A stretch of DNA of 64,000 nt from Arsukibacterium perlucidum DSM 18276 (GTDB taxonomy: Bacteria; Pseudomonadota; Gammaproteobacteria; Enterobacterales; Alteromonadaceae), in NCBI RefSeq assembly GCF_000382165.1, contig NZ_KB907714.1, positions 29,835-93,834 on the forward strand, given 5' to 3'. Both the position numbers and the translations under genes were made by a program. Of the stretch, positions 26,495 through 34,817 are shown one piece after another (positions within the stretch are counted from its first letter, which is position 1; every line of letters starts with the position of its first letter). The notes under the pieces were generated by a model. The model saw nothing but the letters and a program-made list of their open reading frames with translations. It was not told the DNA's origin and did no database searches.

Positions 26495-26946
26495 TGGCAG
26501 GCCACCGCTTTAGTTTAATCATAAAAGTTCAGCGTGAGCGGGAAGAGAATCTGCAGGCGCAGTTTATTAAAGCGCAGCAATACTATCAGCAGGCTGAACA
26601 AAAATATCAGGGACTGGCAAATTACCGGACAGAATACATCCAGCAAAGCCAGCGTGAGGGCAGTAAGGGCCTGCAAAGCCGCCAGTATAGCCAATATGTC
26701 AATTTTATTGGGAAGTTGGATCAAGCTCTGATCCAACAGGCCAGAGTGGTACATCAGGCAAAAGCAGTCGCAGAGCAGCGCAAACAAAGCTGGCTAAAAA
26801 TGCAAACAAAACGTAAGGCGCTGGAGCTATTGGTTGAGCGCGCAGACAGCGCAGCACTGCAAGTGTTGGAACGACAGCAGCAAAGCCTTAGTGATGAATA
26901 TGCGGGCCAGCAATTCTACCGGCGGCAACTCACTCAGGATCAATAA
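26494..26946 (+). CDS. fliJ: Flagellar export chaperone/stalk protein FliJ
   Basis: FliJ is a coiled-coil protein that fits in the FliI ring and couples it to FlhA. At 150 residues it has the expected length and is charged and Gln-rich almost throughout, with the conserved RFSLIIKVQREREENLQAQF start. The TGATG overlap with fliI shows translational coupling. A 105-base gap to fliK follows. It contains TGGCGCGTTTTTTGTA (26966-26981), which has sigma-54 spacing but a GT instead of GC at -12; I do not count it as a promoter. Confidence 0.9.
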   Translation: MAGHRFSLIIKVQREREENLQAQFIKAQQYYQQAEQKYQGLANYRTEYIQQSQREGSKGLQSRQYSQYVNFIGKLDQALIQQARVVHQAKAVAEQRKQSWLKMQTKRKALELLVERADSAALQVLERQQQSLSDEYAGQQFYRRQLTQDQ

Positions 26947-27051
26947 TTTAGATTGCTTTTAAAACTGGCGCGTTTTTTGTATCGAAACTTTATAAGTACA
27001 CATTTACGCAATTCATAGCATGTGAATAGTTAGCACAACCAGGAGATCCAA

Positions 27052-29040
27052 ATGAATCCGTTGTTGTCTGTATCGTTTTTAAGCTCAGGCCCGGGAGCTA
27101 TGGGCGTTGAGCCTGATAGCCGTGAGCCTGCGGCGGTATTGGATGAAACTGGTGGTGGCAGCCAATTCCGACGCTTGCTGAATCAATCAGGCGAGCAACA
27201 GCAAACCGCTGACAGGCAAAGTTTTGCCGGTTTTACTATTAGCGGTAAAGGCAAGCAGACAGCCAGCATGGAAGGTCAGCCTGCAGGCCAGCCGGATAGC
27301 ATTAACCCACCGGTGATCCCCCCAGAGGCGGAACTTAGTCTGGAAGATGAAAGCAATGCTGGTACCCTGCTGGGATTACTGGATCTGGCAAGCCAGACCC
27401 GGCTGCTGTTGACAGCTGGTGGTGCAGAAAATGCTCCGGCTGCAGCAAACGCCGGTAGTATTCACTTTGCTGACAGTGACGATGCCAGCGGAATTAGCGG
27501 TGGTATAAAATTAACCAAAGGTGAGTGGTTTATTCTGCCGGTGTATCCGGAAATAACGGCAGCAGGTACAGTTAACCCGGAACAGCTTGCTGACCCGGCA
27601 ACTATTGCTAATAGCAGCCAATCCAAAGCAGAACATGTTGTCTCGTCGTTGTTAAGTGGGGTCATAAAAGATTCTGCTGAGGTATCTGAACAAAGCCAGC
27701 CATTAACAGTCGGTGCGAGCGGCGATAAAGTCACAAACAAGCAGCATAATGACAACGGGGCCGTTGAACTTGCCCGGCAAGCACTGGCTAATCAGGCGTC
27801 AGATGTTGATTTAGCTGTGTCGCCTGCACAGATTGCAACTGTTGCCAGTGATGCAATAACATCAGACATTAAAGGTGCTAATAAAGTACTGTCAGCTCAA
27901 GAATTTGTTGCAGTGAGCAACGACAAATTAACAGCCGCAGTGAATGCGCCGGCGTCGGCGGTGGTGACTGAGCAAAGTAAGCAGGCCACTGGGGTTGCAG
28001 CAGAGCTGTTAGCCCGACAACGGGCTGAGATGATTAGCCCCGACCATGATCCTGAGTTAACGGCTGAACTAAAAGCCTTAGCTAATGCTGATTTGGCAGC
28101 AGTAAAGAGCCCAACATTAAACCCGATGGCAGAGACAGTGAAAAATGCCGCAGAGCTGATTGAGTTACAAAAGGCAACCACTAACAGCAAATCGGCAGCA
28201 ACCACGATTTTTGAAAACTCAGACAGTTTAGATAAAACCTCAGTGGTTAATAGTGATGGCAAACCAGGCAGCACGCTGGCCAGCGCTGCAGCAGTGGCAG
28301 AGGTACTGCTGGCGAAACAGCAGCAACGTGACGGCACGGCAGAAAATAATAGTCAGAGTAAAAAATCGTTGGTAGTGGAAACTGACGCTGGCAGTCAGCA
28401 AATTAAAGTTGACCCCGGTTTAATCAGCGCTGGCGTCAGATCTGAATCAGGGTTAAGCGGTTTTGGTGGTGTCGGCAGCCAGGCAAGGCAAAGTCAGAGC
28501 GAAGCAATTTTGGCCAGACTGGACGCGGCGACAGCTGCTACAGCAGCCACAGCACTGCAAACTGCAGAGCGGACCAAGGCGCAAAGCGTCAATACGTCGG
28601 TAACCGAGCAATTGAAGCAGGTCAATTTACTGGCACAAAATGCCGCTGGTCAGTTAAAAGAGCGGATCAATATGATGGTGCGCCAGAATATCCAGGTTGC
28701 TGAAATCAGGCTTGATCCTGCAGATTTGGGCCAGATGCAAATTCGGGTAAACCTGCAACAAGATCAGGCAACAGTGCAGTTTATTGTGCAGCAGCAACAT
28801 GCCAAAGAATTGCTAGAGCAGCAAATGCCCAGATTACGGGAAATGATGCAGCAGCAAGGCATCCAGTTAGGTGAAGGCAATGTGCAGCAGCAACGTCAGG
28901 GCAACGGGCAGGCCAGCGCGCAGCGCGATGGCAATGCAGGGGCCGGCCAGGGTGATACCGAGCAACATTCAGGCGGTCAGGCGACAGCGGTGCAGTTAGA
29001 CGTTAAGCTTAGCGAGCGCATTGTCGACTACTATGCCTGA
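27052..29040 (+). CDS. fliK: Flagellar hook-length control protein FliK
   Basis: FliK measures hook length and switches export specificity through the FlhB C-domain. The protein has 662 residues, long for the family. Most of it (about 1-500) is a disordered Ala/Ser/Gln-rich ruler region. The folded C-terminal domain at about 540-620 has QVAEIRLDPADLGQMQIRV, the FliK signature, and VQFIVQQQHAKELLEQQMPRLREMM. A Gln/Gly tail follows. AGGAG precedes the ATG. A second FliK-like gene is on the minus strand at 49278-51257. Confidence 0.92.
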   Translation: MNPLLSVSFLSSGPGAMGVEPDSREPAAVLDETGGGSQFRRLLNQSGEQQQTADRQSFAGFTISGKGKQTASMEGQPAGQPDSINPPVIPPEAELSLEDESNAGTLLGLLDLASQTRLLLTAGGAENAPAAANAGSIHFADSDDASGISGGIKLTKGEWFILPVYPEITAAGTVNPEQLADPATIANSSQSKAEHVVSSLLSGVIKDSAEVSEQSQPLTVGASGDKVTNKQHNDNGAVELARQALANQASDVDLAVSPAQIATVASDAITSDIKGANKVLSAQEFVAVSNDKLTAAVNAPASAVVTEQSKQATGVAAELLARQRAEMISPDHDPELTAELKALANADLAAVKSPTLNPMAETVKNAAELIELQKATTNSKSAATTIFENSDSLDKTSVVNSDGKPGSTLASAAAVAEVLLAKQQQRDGTAENNSQSKKSLVVETDAGSQQIKVDPGLISAGVRSESGLSGFGGVGSQARQSQSEAILARLDAATAATAATALQTAERTKAQSVNTSVTEQLKQVNLLAQNAAGQLKERINMMVRQNIQVAEIRLDPADLGQMQIRVNLQQDQATVQFIVQQQHAKELLEQQMPRLREMMQQQGIQLGEGNVQQQRQGNGQASAQRDGNAGAGQGDTEQHSGGQATAVQLDVKLSERIVDYYA

Positions 29041-29134
29041 GCAACCTAAGCAGTACCGGCGGCAGATTAACAATTTACATTAGTGGCGGCTGGTGAGCAT
29101 AATAGCCTGAATTAATAAAATTAATGGAGCACAA

Positions 29135-29662
29135 ATGGCAGCTGATGACGATTTAAAGCTTACTGAAAGCAAATGGGGCCTGAAAAAGATAATTTTACTG
29201 GCCAGTGCGGTCGTCGTGGTGTTGATCGTCGCTGCCGGCGCTTACTTTTATTTTCTTGGTGGTAAGAGTGCTGAGTCAGCAGACGGTGCTGAAGCAGTTG
29301 CAAATCAGGCTAGCGGTGAAAACCGACCCACCGGGCCAGAAGGCAATGCGCTGTATGTGGCGATGCCAAGACCTTTTGTGTTCAATGTTCCTGGCTCAGC
29401 GCGCGATCGTCTGGTGCAGATAAAAGTGCAGTTGCTGGTGCGGGGAAGTAATAATGAGACGGTCGCGCAGCGCCACATACCATTAATTGAAGCGAGCTTG
29501 TTAGAGTCGTTCAGCAGTGCCAGTGCCGATGAGATGGTAACAACCACAGGCAAAGATGCGTTAAAAAACAAAGCCCTCAGTGATTTACAGCAAGCCTTGC
29601 TGGAAGTTGCAGGGACAGTGGTGGTGGAAGAAGTGCTTTTCACCAGTTTTGTTATGCAATAA
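29135..29662 (+). CDS. fliL: Flagellar basal body-associated protein FliL
   Basis: FliL is a single-pass inner membrane protein that surrounds the stators and supports torque. The protein has 175 residues. A short cytoplasmic N-terminus is followed by a membrane helix at about 19-40 (IILLASAVVVVLIVAAGAYFY), a Gly/Glu linker and the stomatin-like periplasmic domain. It ends VEEVLFTSFVMQ, typical of FliL. It begins 94 bases after fliK; the gap holds no clear promoter. Confidence 0.93.
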   Translation: MAADDDLKLTESKWGLKKIILLASAVVVVLIVAAGAYFYFLGGKSAESADGAEAVANQASGENRPTGPEGNALYVAMPRPFVFNVPGSARDRLVQIKVQLLVRGSNNETVAQRHIPLIEASLLESFSSASADEMVTTTGKDALKNKALSDLQQALLEVAGTVVVEEVLFTSFVMQ

Positions 29663-29674
29663 GAGTGAGCTAAC

Positions 29675-30763
29675 GTGACCGATTTATTGTCGCAAGATGA
29701 AATTGATGCGCTGTTACATGGTGTCGACGACGTCGAAGAAGAAGAGATAGATGACGGCGGCAGTGGCCGGGGTCGATCTACCATGGAATACGATTTCTCA
29801 TCGCAGGATCGTATTGTCCGTGGTCGCATGCCTACTCTGGAAATGGTAAATGAGCGGTTTGCCCGCCATATGCGGATTAGTTTGTTTAACATGATGCGAC
29901 GCACTGCTGAGGTGTCAATTAACGGCGTGCAGATGATTAAGTTTGGTGAATATGTCCACACGCTTTTTGTGCCTACCAGTTTAAATATGGTGCGCTTCCG
30001 GCCGCTGAAAGGTACCGGTTTGATTACGATGGAAGCGCGGTTGGTGTTTATTCTGGTTGATAACTTCTTTGGTGGTGATGGCCGTTACCATGCCAAAATT
30101 GAAGGCCGGGAATTTACTCCGACCGAACGCCGTATCATTCAGATGCTGCTGAAATTGATTTTCGAAGATTATAAAGAAGCCTGGGCGCCGGTCATGGATG
30201 TATCATTCGAGTATCTTGACTCGGAAGTTAACCCGGCTATGGCAAATATCGTCAGTCCTACCGAAGTGGTGGTAATCAGCTCTTTTCATATTGAACTGGA
30301 TGGTGGTGGCGGCGATTTCCACGTCGCGTTGCCGTACTCAATGCTGGAACCTATCCGTGAGTTACTCGATGCCGGGGTGCAAAGCGATAAAGAAGACACA
30401 GATTTACGCTGGAGTAAGGCGCTACGCGATGAAATTATGGATGTTAAAGTCGACTTATCTACTAAGATGCTTGATGTTGACTTAACCCTGAAAGAGGTGA
30501 TGGAGCTGAAGGCCGGCGACATTATTCCGGTTGAGATCCCGGAGCATATTACGGTATTAATTGAAGATTTACCGACTTACCGGGCTAAGCTGGGACGGTC
30601 GCGTGAGAATGTGGCACTGAAAATCATTGAAAAAATCAGACGTCCAGAATCCGTTAAATCTGAGCTCCACGTTTTTACCAAAGGTGGCAGGCGCCTGGAC
30701 AGCGATGCAGATATTTCAGAATTAGAAGCCGATCTGAACTTAACAGAGCGGGACAGAGGGTAA
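29675..30763 (+). CDS. fliM: Flagellar motor switch protein FliM
   Basis: FliM is the C-ring component that binds phospho-CheY. The protein has 362 residues. The CheY-binding peptide LLSQDEIDALLHG is at 3-15. The middle CheC-like domain runs from about 45 to 230, with ARHMRISLFNMMRR. The C-terminal SpoA domain starts near 250. The start is GTG, 12 bases after the fliL stop. fliN follows 4 bases downstream. Confidence 0.95.
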   Translation: MTDLLSQDEIDALLHGVDDVEEEEIDDGGSGRGRSTMEYDFSSQDRIVRGRMPTLEMVNERFARHMRISLFNMMRRTAEVSINGVQMIKFGEYVHTLFVPTSLNMVRFRPLKGTGLITMEARLVFILVDNFFGGDGRYHAKIEGREFTPTERRIIQMLLKLIFEDYKEAWAPVMDVSFEYLDSEVNPAMANIVSPTEVVVISSFHIELDGGGGDFHVALPYSMLEPIRELLDAGVQSDKEDTDLRWSKALRDEIMDVKVDLSTKMLDVDLTLKEVMELKAGDIIPVEIPEHITVLIEDLPTYRAKLGRSRENVALKIIEKIRRPESVKSELHVFTKGGRRLDSDADISELEADLNLTERDRG

Positions 30764-30767
30764 CATT

Positions 30768-31160
30768 ATGGCAGACGATAAAGACACAATGGATGAATGG
30801 GCTGCAGCCATGGCCGAGGCCGAGGGCGAAGACGATGGCGCTAAAGCCGTTGATCTGGAAGAGCTAAAGGATGAAAAATCCAGTATTACCGTCGATGAGC
30901 AGCGTAAGTTAGACACCATCCTGGATATTCCGGTTACCATTTCAATGGAAGTGGGCCGGGCAAAAATCAGTATCCGTAACTTACTGCAGTTAAACCAGGG
31001 CTCAGTGGTAGAGCTGGAGCGGGTTGCCGGTGAGCCATTAGATGTGCTGGTAAACGGTACCCTGATCGCGCATGGCGAAGTGGTAGTGGTGAATGATAAA
31101 TTTGGTATTCGCCTGACCGATGTCATCAGTCAGATTGAACGGATTAAAAAGCTACGCTAA
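30768..31160 (+). CDS. fliN: Flagellar motor switch protein FliN
   Basis: FliN tetramers form the bottom of the C ring and bind FliH. The protein has 130 residues with an acidic N-terminus and the SpoA domain at about 50-125. The domain contains DIPVTISMEVGRAKISIRNL and GSVVELERVAGEPLDVLVNG. The stop TAA overlaps the fliO ATG by one base. Confidence 0.95.
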   Translation: MADDKDTMDEWAAAMAEAEGEDDGAKAVDLEELKDEKSSITVDEQRKLDTILDIPVTISMEVGRAKISIRNLLQLNQGSVVELERVAGEPLDVLVNGTLIAHGEVVVVNDKFGIRLTDVISQIERIKKLR

Positions 31161-31735
31161 TGCAGCCACTTATCAAAACTGTTATTACGCTATTTATTTC
31201 GTTATTACTGGTAACGGCTGCTGGCGCATCTGCGCAACCTGAGACCGCTGAGCAGCAAAAGCAAACAGCCAGCGCTGCAGCTGATGCTGATGCTGCGCTT
31301 GAACAACGAACAGAGCCTGAAGTTGTTGCAGAGCAGGCAGAGCAAGCAGACAAAGCTGACTCTCAAGCCGTGCCGCGCCAAAGTTTGCCTTTTCAGCGGC
31401 AGGAACCTGCAACTGAACGTACTGCCAATAGCGGGATAAGCCTTGGCAAAATCGCCATTTCTCTGGCGGCGGTGTTGTTGCTGGTCGTTGCGCTGGGTTG
31501 GTTATTCAAAAAATTGACAATGCGCCTGCCTGGTACCCAGCATGTTAAAGTTATTTGTTCAGTGCCACTAGGGCAGCGAGAACGATTGTTAGTTATTGAA
31601 ATACAAGGAAAACAGCGGGTTCTAGGAGTGACACCTCATAGTATAAATATGCTGTTTGAGTTAGAAAATTCCCTTCCTGAAACAAAGTTGGCATCAGACT
31701 TTCATACACAGTTGCAATCATTCCTGAAAAAGTAA
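31160..31735 (+). CDS. fliO: Flagellar biosynthesis protein FliO
   Basis: FliO assists assembly of the FliP ring of the export gate. The protein has 191 residues. It has an N-terminal hydrophobic signal-like segment (about 5-25), a periplasmic Ala/Glu/Gln-rich stretch and a membrane helix at about 97-115 (ISLAAVLLLVVALGWLF). The cytoplasmic FliO domain then has GQRERLLVIEIQGKQRVLGV. Sequence is variable in this family, so position between fliN and fliP supports the call. Confidence 0.9.
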   Translation: MQPLIKTVITLFISLLLVTAAGASAQPETAEQQKQTASAAADADAALEQRTEPEVVAEQAEQADKADSQAVPRQSLPFQRQEPATERTANSGISLGKIAISLAAVLLLVVALGWLFKKLTMRLPGTQHVKVICSVPLGQRERLLVIEIQGKQRVLGVTPHSINMLFELENSLPETKLASDFHTQLQSFLKK

Positions 31736-31741
31736 GTTTTT

Positions 31742-32485
31742 ATGTTGCGATTGCTGTGTTTGTTGCTGCTGTTACTCAGCCCTGCGGTGCTGGCCGATAA
31801 CAGCATGTTGTCGGCCGTTACCGTCACCACTAATGATGACGGTTCGCAGCAGTACAGCTTAACGCTGCAGGTCCTGGCGTTAATGACCATGCTGAGCTTT
31901 ATTCCGGCAATAGTTATTATGATGACCTGTTTTACCCGGATTATTGTGGTGCTGGCTATTTTGCGTCAGGCCATTGGTTTGATGCAAACCCCCTCTAATC
32001 AGGTATTAATTGGCATTACGCTGTTTCTGACGTTTTTCATCATGGCGCCAGTCTTTAAAGAGGTAAACGAACAGGCCATTCAACCCTACCTCAATGAGTC
32101 GATCACGCCGGTGCAGGCACTGGACGCCGCCATCGTACCGTTAAAAGCTTTTATGCTGCATCAAACCCGGGTAAGAGACCTAGACACCTTCGCGCAAATC
32201 GCAGGCATTGAAGTATTAGAGCAACCGCAGGATTACCCGATGACGGTGGTGATTCCGGCTTTTATCACCAGTGAATTGAAAACGGCATTTCAAATTGGCT
32301 TTATGTTGTTTATTCCGTTTTTGATTATTGATTTAGTGGTGGCCAGCGTGCTGATGGCAATGGGTATGATGATGTTGTCACCAATGATTATCTCCCTGCC
32401 ATTTAAACTGATGATGTTTGTGCTGGTCGACGGCTGGATATTAGTGATGGGCACGCTGGCCACCAGCTATGGAGTAGGTACATGA
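31742..32485 (+). CDS. fliP: Flagellar export gate protein FliP
   Basis: FliP forms the core of the FliPQR export gate. The protein has 247 residues. It has a cleavable-type signal peptide (about 1-18, [18 protein letters not shown]) and the family signatures [19 protein letters not shown] and [19 protein letters not shown]. Four membrane segments are visible. It overlaps fliQ by 4 bases. Confidence 0.95.
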   Translation: MLRLLCLLLLLLSPAVLADNSMLSAVTVTTNDDGSQQYSLTLQVLALMTMLSFIPAIVIMMTCFTRIIVVLAILRQAIGLMQTPSNQVLIGITLFLTFFIMAPVFKEVNEQAIQPYLNESITPVQALDAAIVPLKAFMLHQTRVRDLDTFAQIAGIEVLEQPQDYPMTVVIPAFITSELKTAFQIGFMLFIPFLIIDLVVASVLMAMGMMMLSPMIISLPFKLMMFVLVDGWILVMGTLATSYGVGT

Positions 32486-32751
32486 GCCCGGAAGTCTTTG
32501 TTGACGTGCTGCGTGACGCACTGTTTATCGTCATTTTACTGGTTAGTGCCATGATATTGCCATCATTGTTTGTGGGTTTAATTGTGGCGGTGTTCCAGGC
32601 CGCCACCTCAATTAACGAACAAACGCTGAGCTTTTTGCCAAGGCTGATAGTTACCTTACTGGCATTAATGTTTGGTGGTCATTGGTTTGTAAGGGTGATT
32701 ATGGAGTATACCCATGACTTGTTTCTTAGTATCCCTAATGTGGTGAGTTGA
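32482..32751 (+). CDS. fliQ: Flagellar export gate protein FliQ
   Basis: FliQ is a two-helix membrane subunit of the export gate. At 89 residues it has the family size, and [16 protein letters not shown] between the two hydrophobic hairpins is the typical motif. Its stop TGA overlaps the fliR ATG by one base. Confidence 0.95.
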   Translation: MSPEVFVDVLRDALFIVILLVSAMILPSLFVGLIVAVFQAATSINEQTLSFLPRLIVTLLALMFGGHWFVRVIMEYTHDLFLSIPNVVS

Positions 32752-33524
32752 TGGAATTTCCGCTCGGTACCTTAATGCAGGGCATCGCGGATTTTATACT
32801 GCCGCTGTGCCGGGTAACCGGCATGCTGATGATTATGGCGGGGCTGGGAGCGCGAAATATCCCGATGCGGATTAAAACCGGTCTGGTAGTAATGATTACG
32901 TTAGTCGCCATGCCAATGCTGCCGCCGGTCACGCCGCCCGATTTAATGTCTGGCGCAATGTTTGTTGAAGTGTTCTTTCAGATAATGATCGGCTTTGCCC
33001 TGGGCTTTATTTCGCAAATGTTTATCACCACCTTTGTGCTGGCCGGCCAGTTACTGGCCACTCAAACTGGTTTAGCCTTTGCCTCAATGGCTGACCCATC
33101 GAGCGGTGTGAGTGTGCCGGCTATCGGCCAGTTTTATCTGATTTTAGCTACCTTGTTATTTTTTGTTTTTAACGGCCACTTGATTATGATCCAGATGCTG
33201 GTGTTCAGCTTTGATACTTTGCCCATTAATGGCCAATGGTGGGAAATGAGCAGCTACTGGACCATTATTGAATTTGGCGGCTGGATGTTTGCTACGGCGC
33301 TGGCCATTGCCCTGGCGCCAATAGTCGCGATGTTAATAGTCAATTTATCGTTTGGCATCATGACCCGGGCCGCACCACAGCTCAATATTTTCGCAATAGG
33401 TTTCCCTATCACCATGTTGGCAGGTTTAGTGATTTTGTGGCTGACCCTGGACACCTTTTTGTTCCACTACGATAAGCAATGGCAGCATGCAATAGACTAT
33501 AGCTGCCGGCTTGTTGGCTGTTAA
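32751..33524 (+). CDS. fliR: Flagellar export gate protein FliR
   Basis: FliR completes the FliPQR gate. The protein has 257 residues, mostly hydrophobic, with the family segments ARNIPMRIKTGLVV and GQLLATQTGLAFASMADPSSG. I chose the ATG at 32751, overlapping the fliQ stop by one base. A TTG one codon upstream is in frame but less likely. flhB begins 12 bases downstream. Confidence 0.94.
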   Translation: MEFPLGTLMQGIADFILPLCRVTGMLMIMAGLGARNIPMRIKTGLVVMITLVAMPMLPPVTPPDLMSGAMFVEVFFQIMIGFALGFISQMFITTFVLAGQLLATQTGLAFASMADPSSGVSVPAIGQFYLILATLLFFVFNGHLIMIQMLVFSFDTLPINGQWWEMSSYWTIIEFGGWMFATALAIALAPIVAMLIVNLSFGIMTRAAPQLNIFAIGFPITMLAGLVILWLTLDTFLFHYDKQWQHAIDYSCRLVGC

Positions 33525-33536
33525 CGGAGGCTGAGC

Positions 33537-34667
33537 ATGGCAGAAGATTCCGGCGCGGAAAAAACCGAACAGCCCACACCGAAGAAGCTGCAAGACGCAG
33601 CGAAAAAGGGTCAGATCGCCCGTTCAAAAGACCTTGGTACGGCTTTTGTTTTGATCGCCAGTGCAGCCGCTATGTTGATGTTTGGCAAAATGCTGGCAGT
33701 GGGGGTGCTGAATGTCGGCCAGCGTATGATGCATCTTGATCATAAAGACATGTTTGAAACCAACTCAATGTTCACGGCCTGGGGTAAAGTGGGACAAGAG
33801 TTACTGCCACCGTTGGCGGCAATTTTTGCTTTTATTCTGGTTGCTGCTTTTGTTGGTAACTGCTTATTAGGTGGTTTTAATTTCAGCTGGGAGGCAGCCG
33901 GACCCAAAGCCAGTAAAATGAGCCCGCTGCAAGGCTTTAAACGGATGTTTGGCTTGCAAGCATTAGTGGAGCTTGGTAAAGCCATCTTAAAAGTGGCGGT
34001 GGTGGTTATTGTTGCTTACTTGCTGCTAAAGCTGTTTTTTATGGACATTATGGCGCTGTCACTGATGAGCGAGCCTAATAATATCGAATCAGCGCTTTAT
34101 GTGCTGGCATGGCTGTTTTTGGGGCTATGCAGCAGCACGTTCATCATTGCCTTGGTTGATGCACCTTATCAAATTTGGAACCATACTAAACAGCTGAAAA
34201 TGAGTCTGCAGGAAATTAAAGACGAGCATAAAAACTCAGAAGGTAGCCCGGAAATCAAAGCCCGTATTCGCCGCACCCAAATGCAAATGTCGATGAAACG
34301 AATGATGCAGGAAGTGCCAACTGCCGACGTTATTGTTACCAACCCAACGCATTTTGCGGTGGCTCTGAAATACGATCAGGGTAAGTTCCGGGCGCCGGTA
34401 GTGGTGGCGAAAGGTGTGGACGAAGTAGCGATGCATATCCGCAAAATTGGTAACGAGCATAAAGTACCGGTAATTGAATCCCCGGCACTGGCGCGGTCAA
34501 TATTTTATACCACAGAACTTGACCACCCCATCCCTGAACAACTGTTTGCCGCCGTTGCTCAGGTGCTGGCTTACGTTTATCAGCTGAAAATGTATAAAAA
34601 AGGCAAAGGCAGCCGGCCAAAAAATCTGGCCAGGGAATTGCCAATACCCGCCGATTACCGCCATTAA
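33537..34667 (+). CDS. flhB: Flagellar export switch protein FlhB
   Basis: FlhB sits at the export gate and, after self-cleavage, switches from rod/hook to filament substrates. The protein has 376 residues. The N-terminal EKTEQPTPKKLQDAAKKGQ is typical, followed by four membrane helices between about 35 and 210. The autocleavage motif NPTH is intact at 269-272. This is the complete switch; the short paralogue at 48943-49281 lacks the motif. It is the last gene before a REP palindrome that can also act as a terminator. Confidence 0.95.
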   Translation: MAEDSGAEKTEQPTPKKLQDAAKKGQIARSKDLGTAFVLIASAAAMLMFGKMLAVGVLNVGQRMMHLDHKDMFETNSMFTAWGKVGQELLPPLAAIFAFILVAAFVGNCLLGGFNFSWEAAGPKASKMSPLQGFKRMFGLQALVELGKAILKVAVVVIVAYLLLKLFFMDIMALSLMSEPNNIESALYVLAWLFLGLCSSTFIIALVDAPYQIWNHTKQLKMSLQEIKDEHKNSEGSPEIKARIRRTQMQMSMKRMMQEVPTADVIVTNPTHFAVALKYDQGKFRAPVVVAKGVDEVAMHIRKIGNEHKVPVIESPALARSIFYTTELDHPIPEQLFAAVAQVLAYVYQLKMYKKGKGSRPKNLARELPIPADYRH

Positions 34668-34677
34668 AACGTGTCTT

Positions 34678-34728
34678 GTTAAAAAAGGGTCAGAGTGAAT
34701 AAACTAGTCACTCTGACCCTTTTTTAAC
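34678..34728. repeat. REP-like palindrome copy 1 (also terminator-like), flhB/flhA gap
   Basis: Two perfect 21-base arms (GTTAAAAAAGGGTCAGAGTGA and its complement, split here only by its length) flank the 9-base loop ATAAACTAG. It lies 10 bases after flhB. The G/C core followed by TTTTTT would work as a rho-independent terminator in both directions. It shares GGGTCAGAGTGA with the four other copies in this window. Confidence 0.9.
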
Positions 34729-34751
34729 ACTTAATACAAACGCTGTTAGTT

Positions 34752-34768
34752 ATGGAATGGTTTTTGCT
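34752..34768 (+). promoter_or_regulatory. Probable sigma-54 promoter for flhA
   Basis: ATGGAATGGTTTTTGCT has GG (34754-34755) and GC (34766-34767) 12 bases apart and a full TTGCT at -12; the -24 box reads TGGAA instead of TGGCA. It is 50 bases before flhA and just after the terminator-like palindrome, which makes a separate flhA transcript likely. Confidence 0.6.
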
Positions 34769-34817
34769 GTAACAGACTTAGCCTCGCGTAATGCGCCAAT
34801 AATTTGTTAGGTACGCC

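Noticed and set aside
26966..26981. Sigma-54 promoter before fliK (TGGCGCGTTTTTTGTA)
   Set aside because: Spacing is right but the invariant GC at -12 is GT, so it is not supported.
29083..29098. Sigma-54 promoter before fliL (TGGCGGCTGGTGAGCA)
   Set aside because: GG and GC spacing fit by chance, but the flanking TT of the -12 box is absent and the gap is short.
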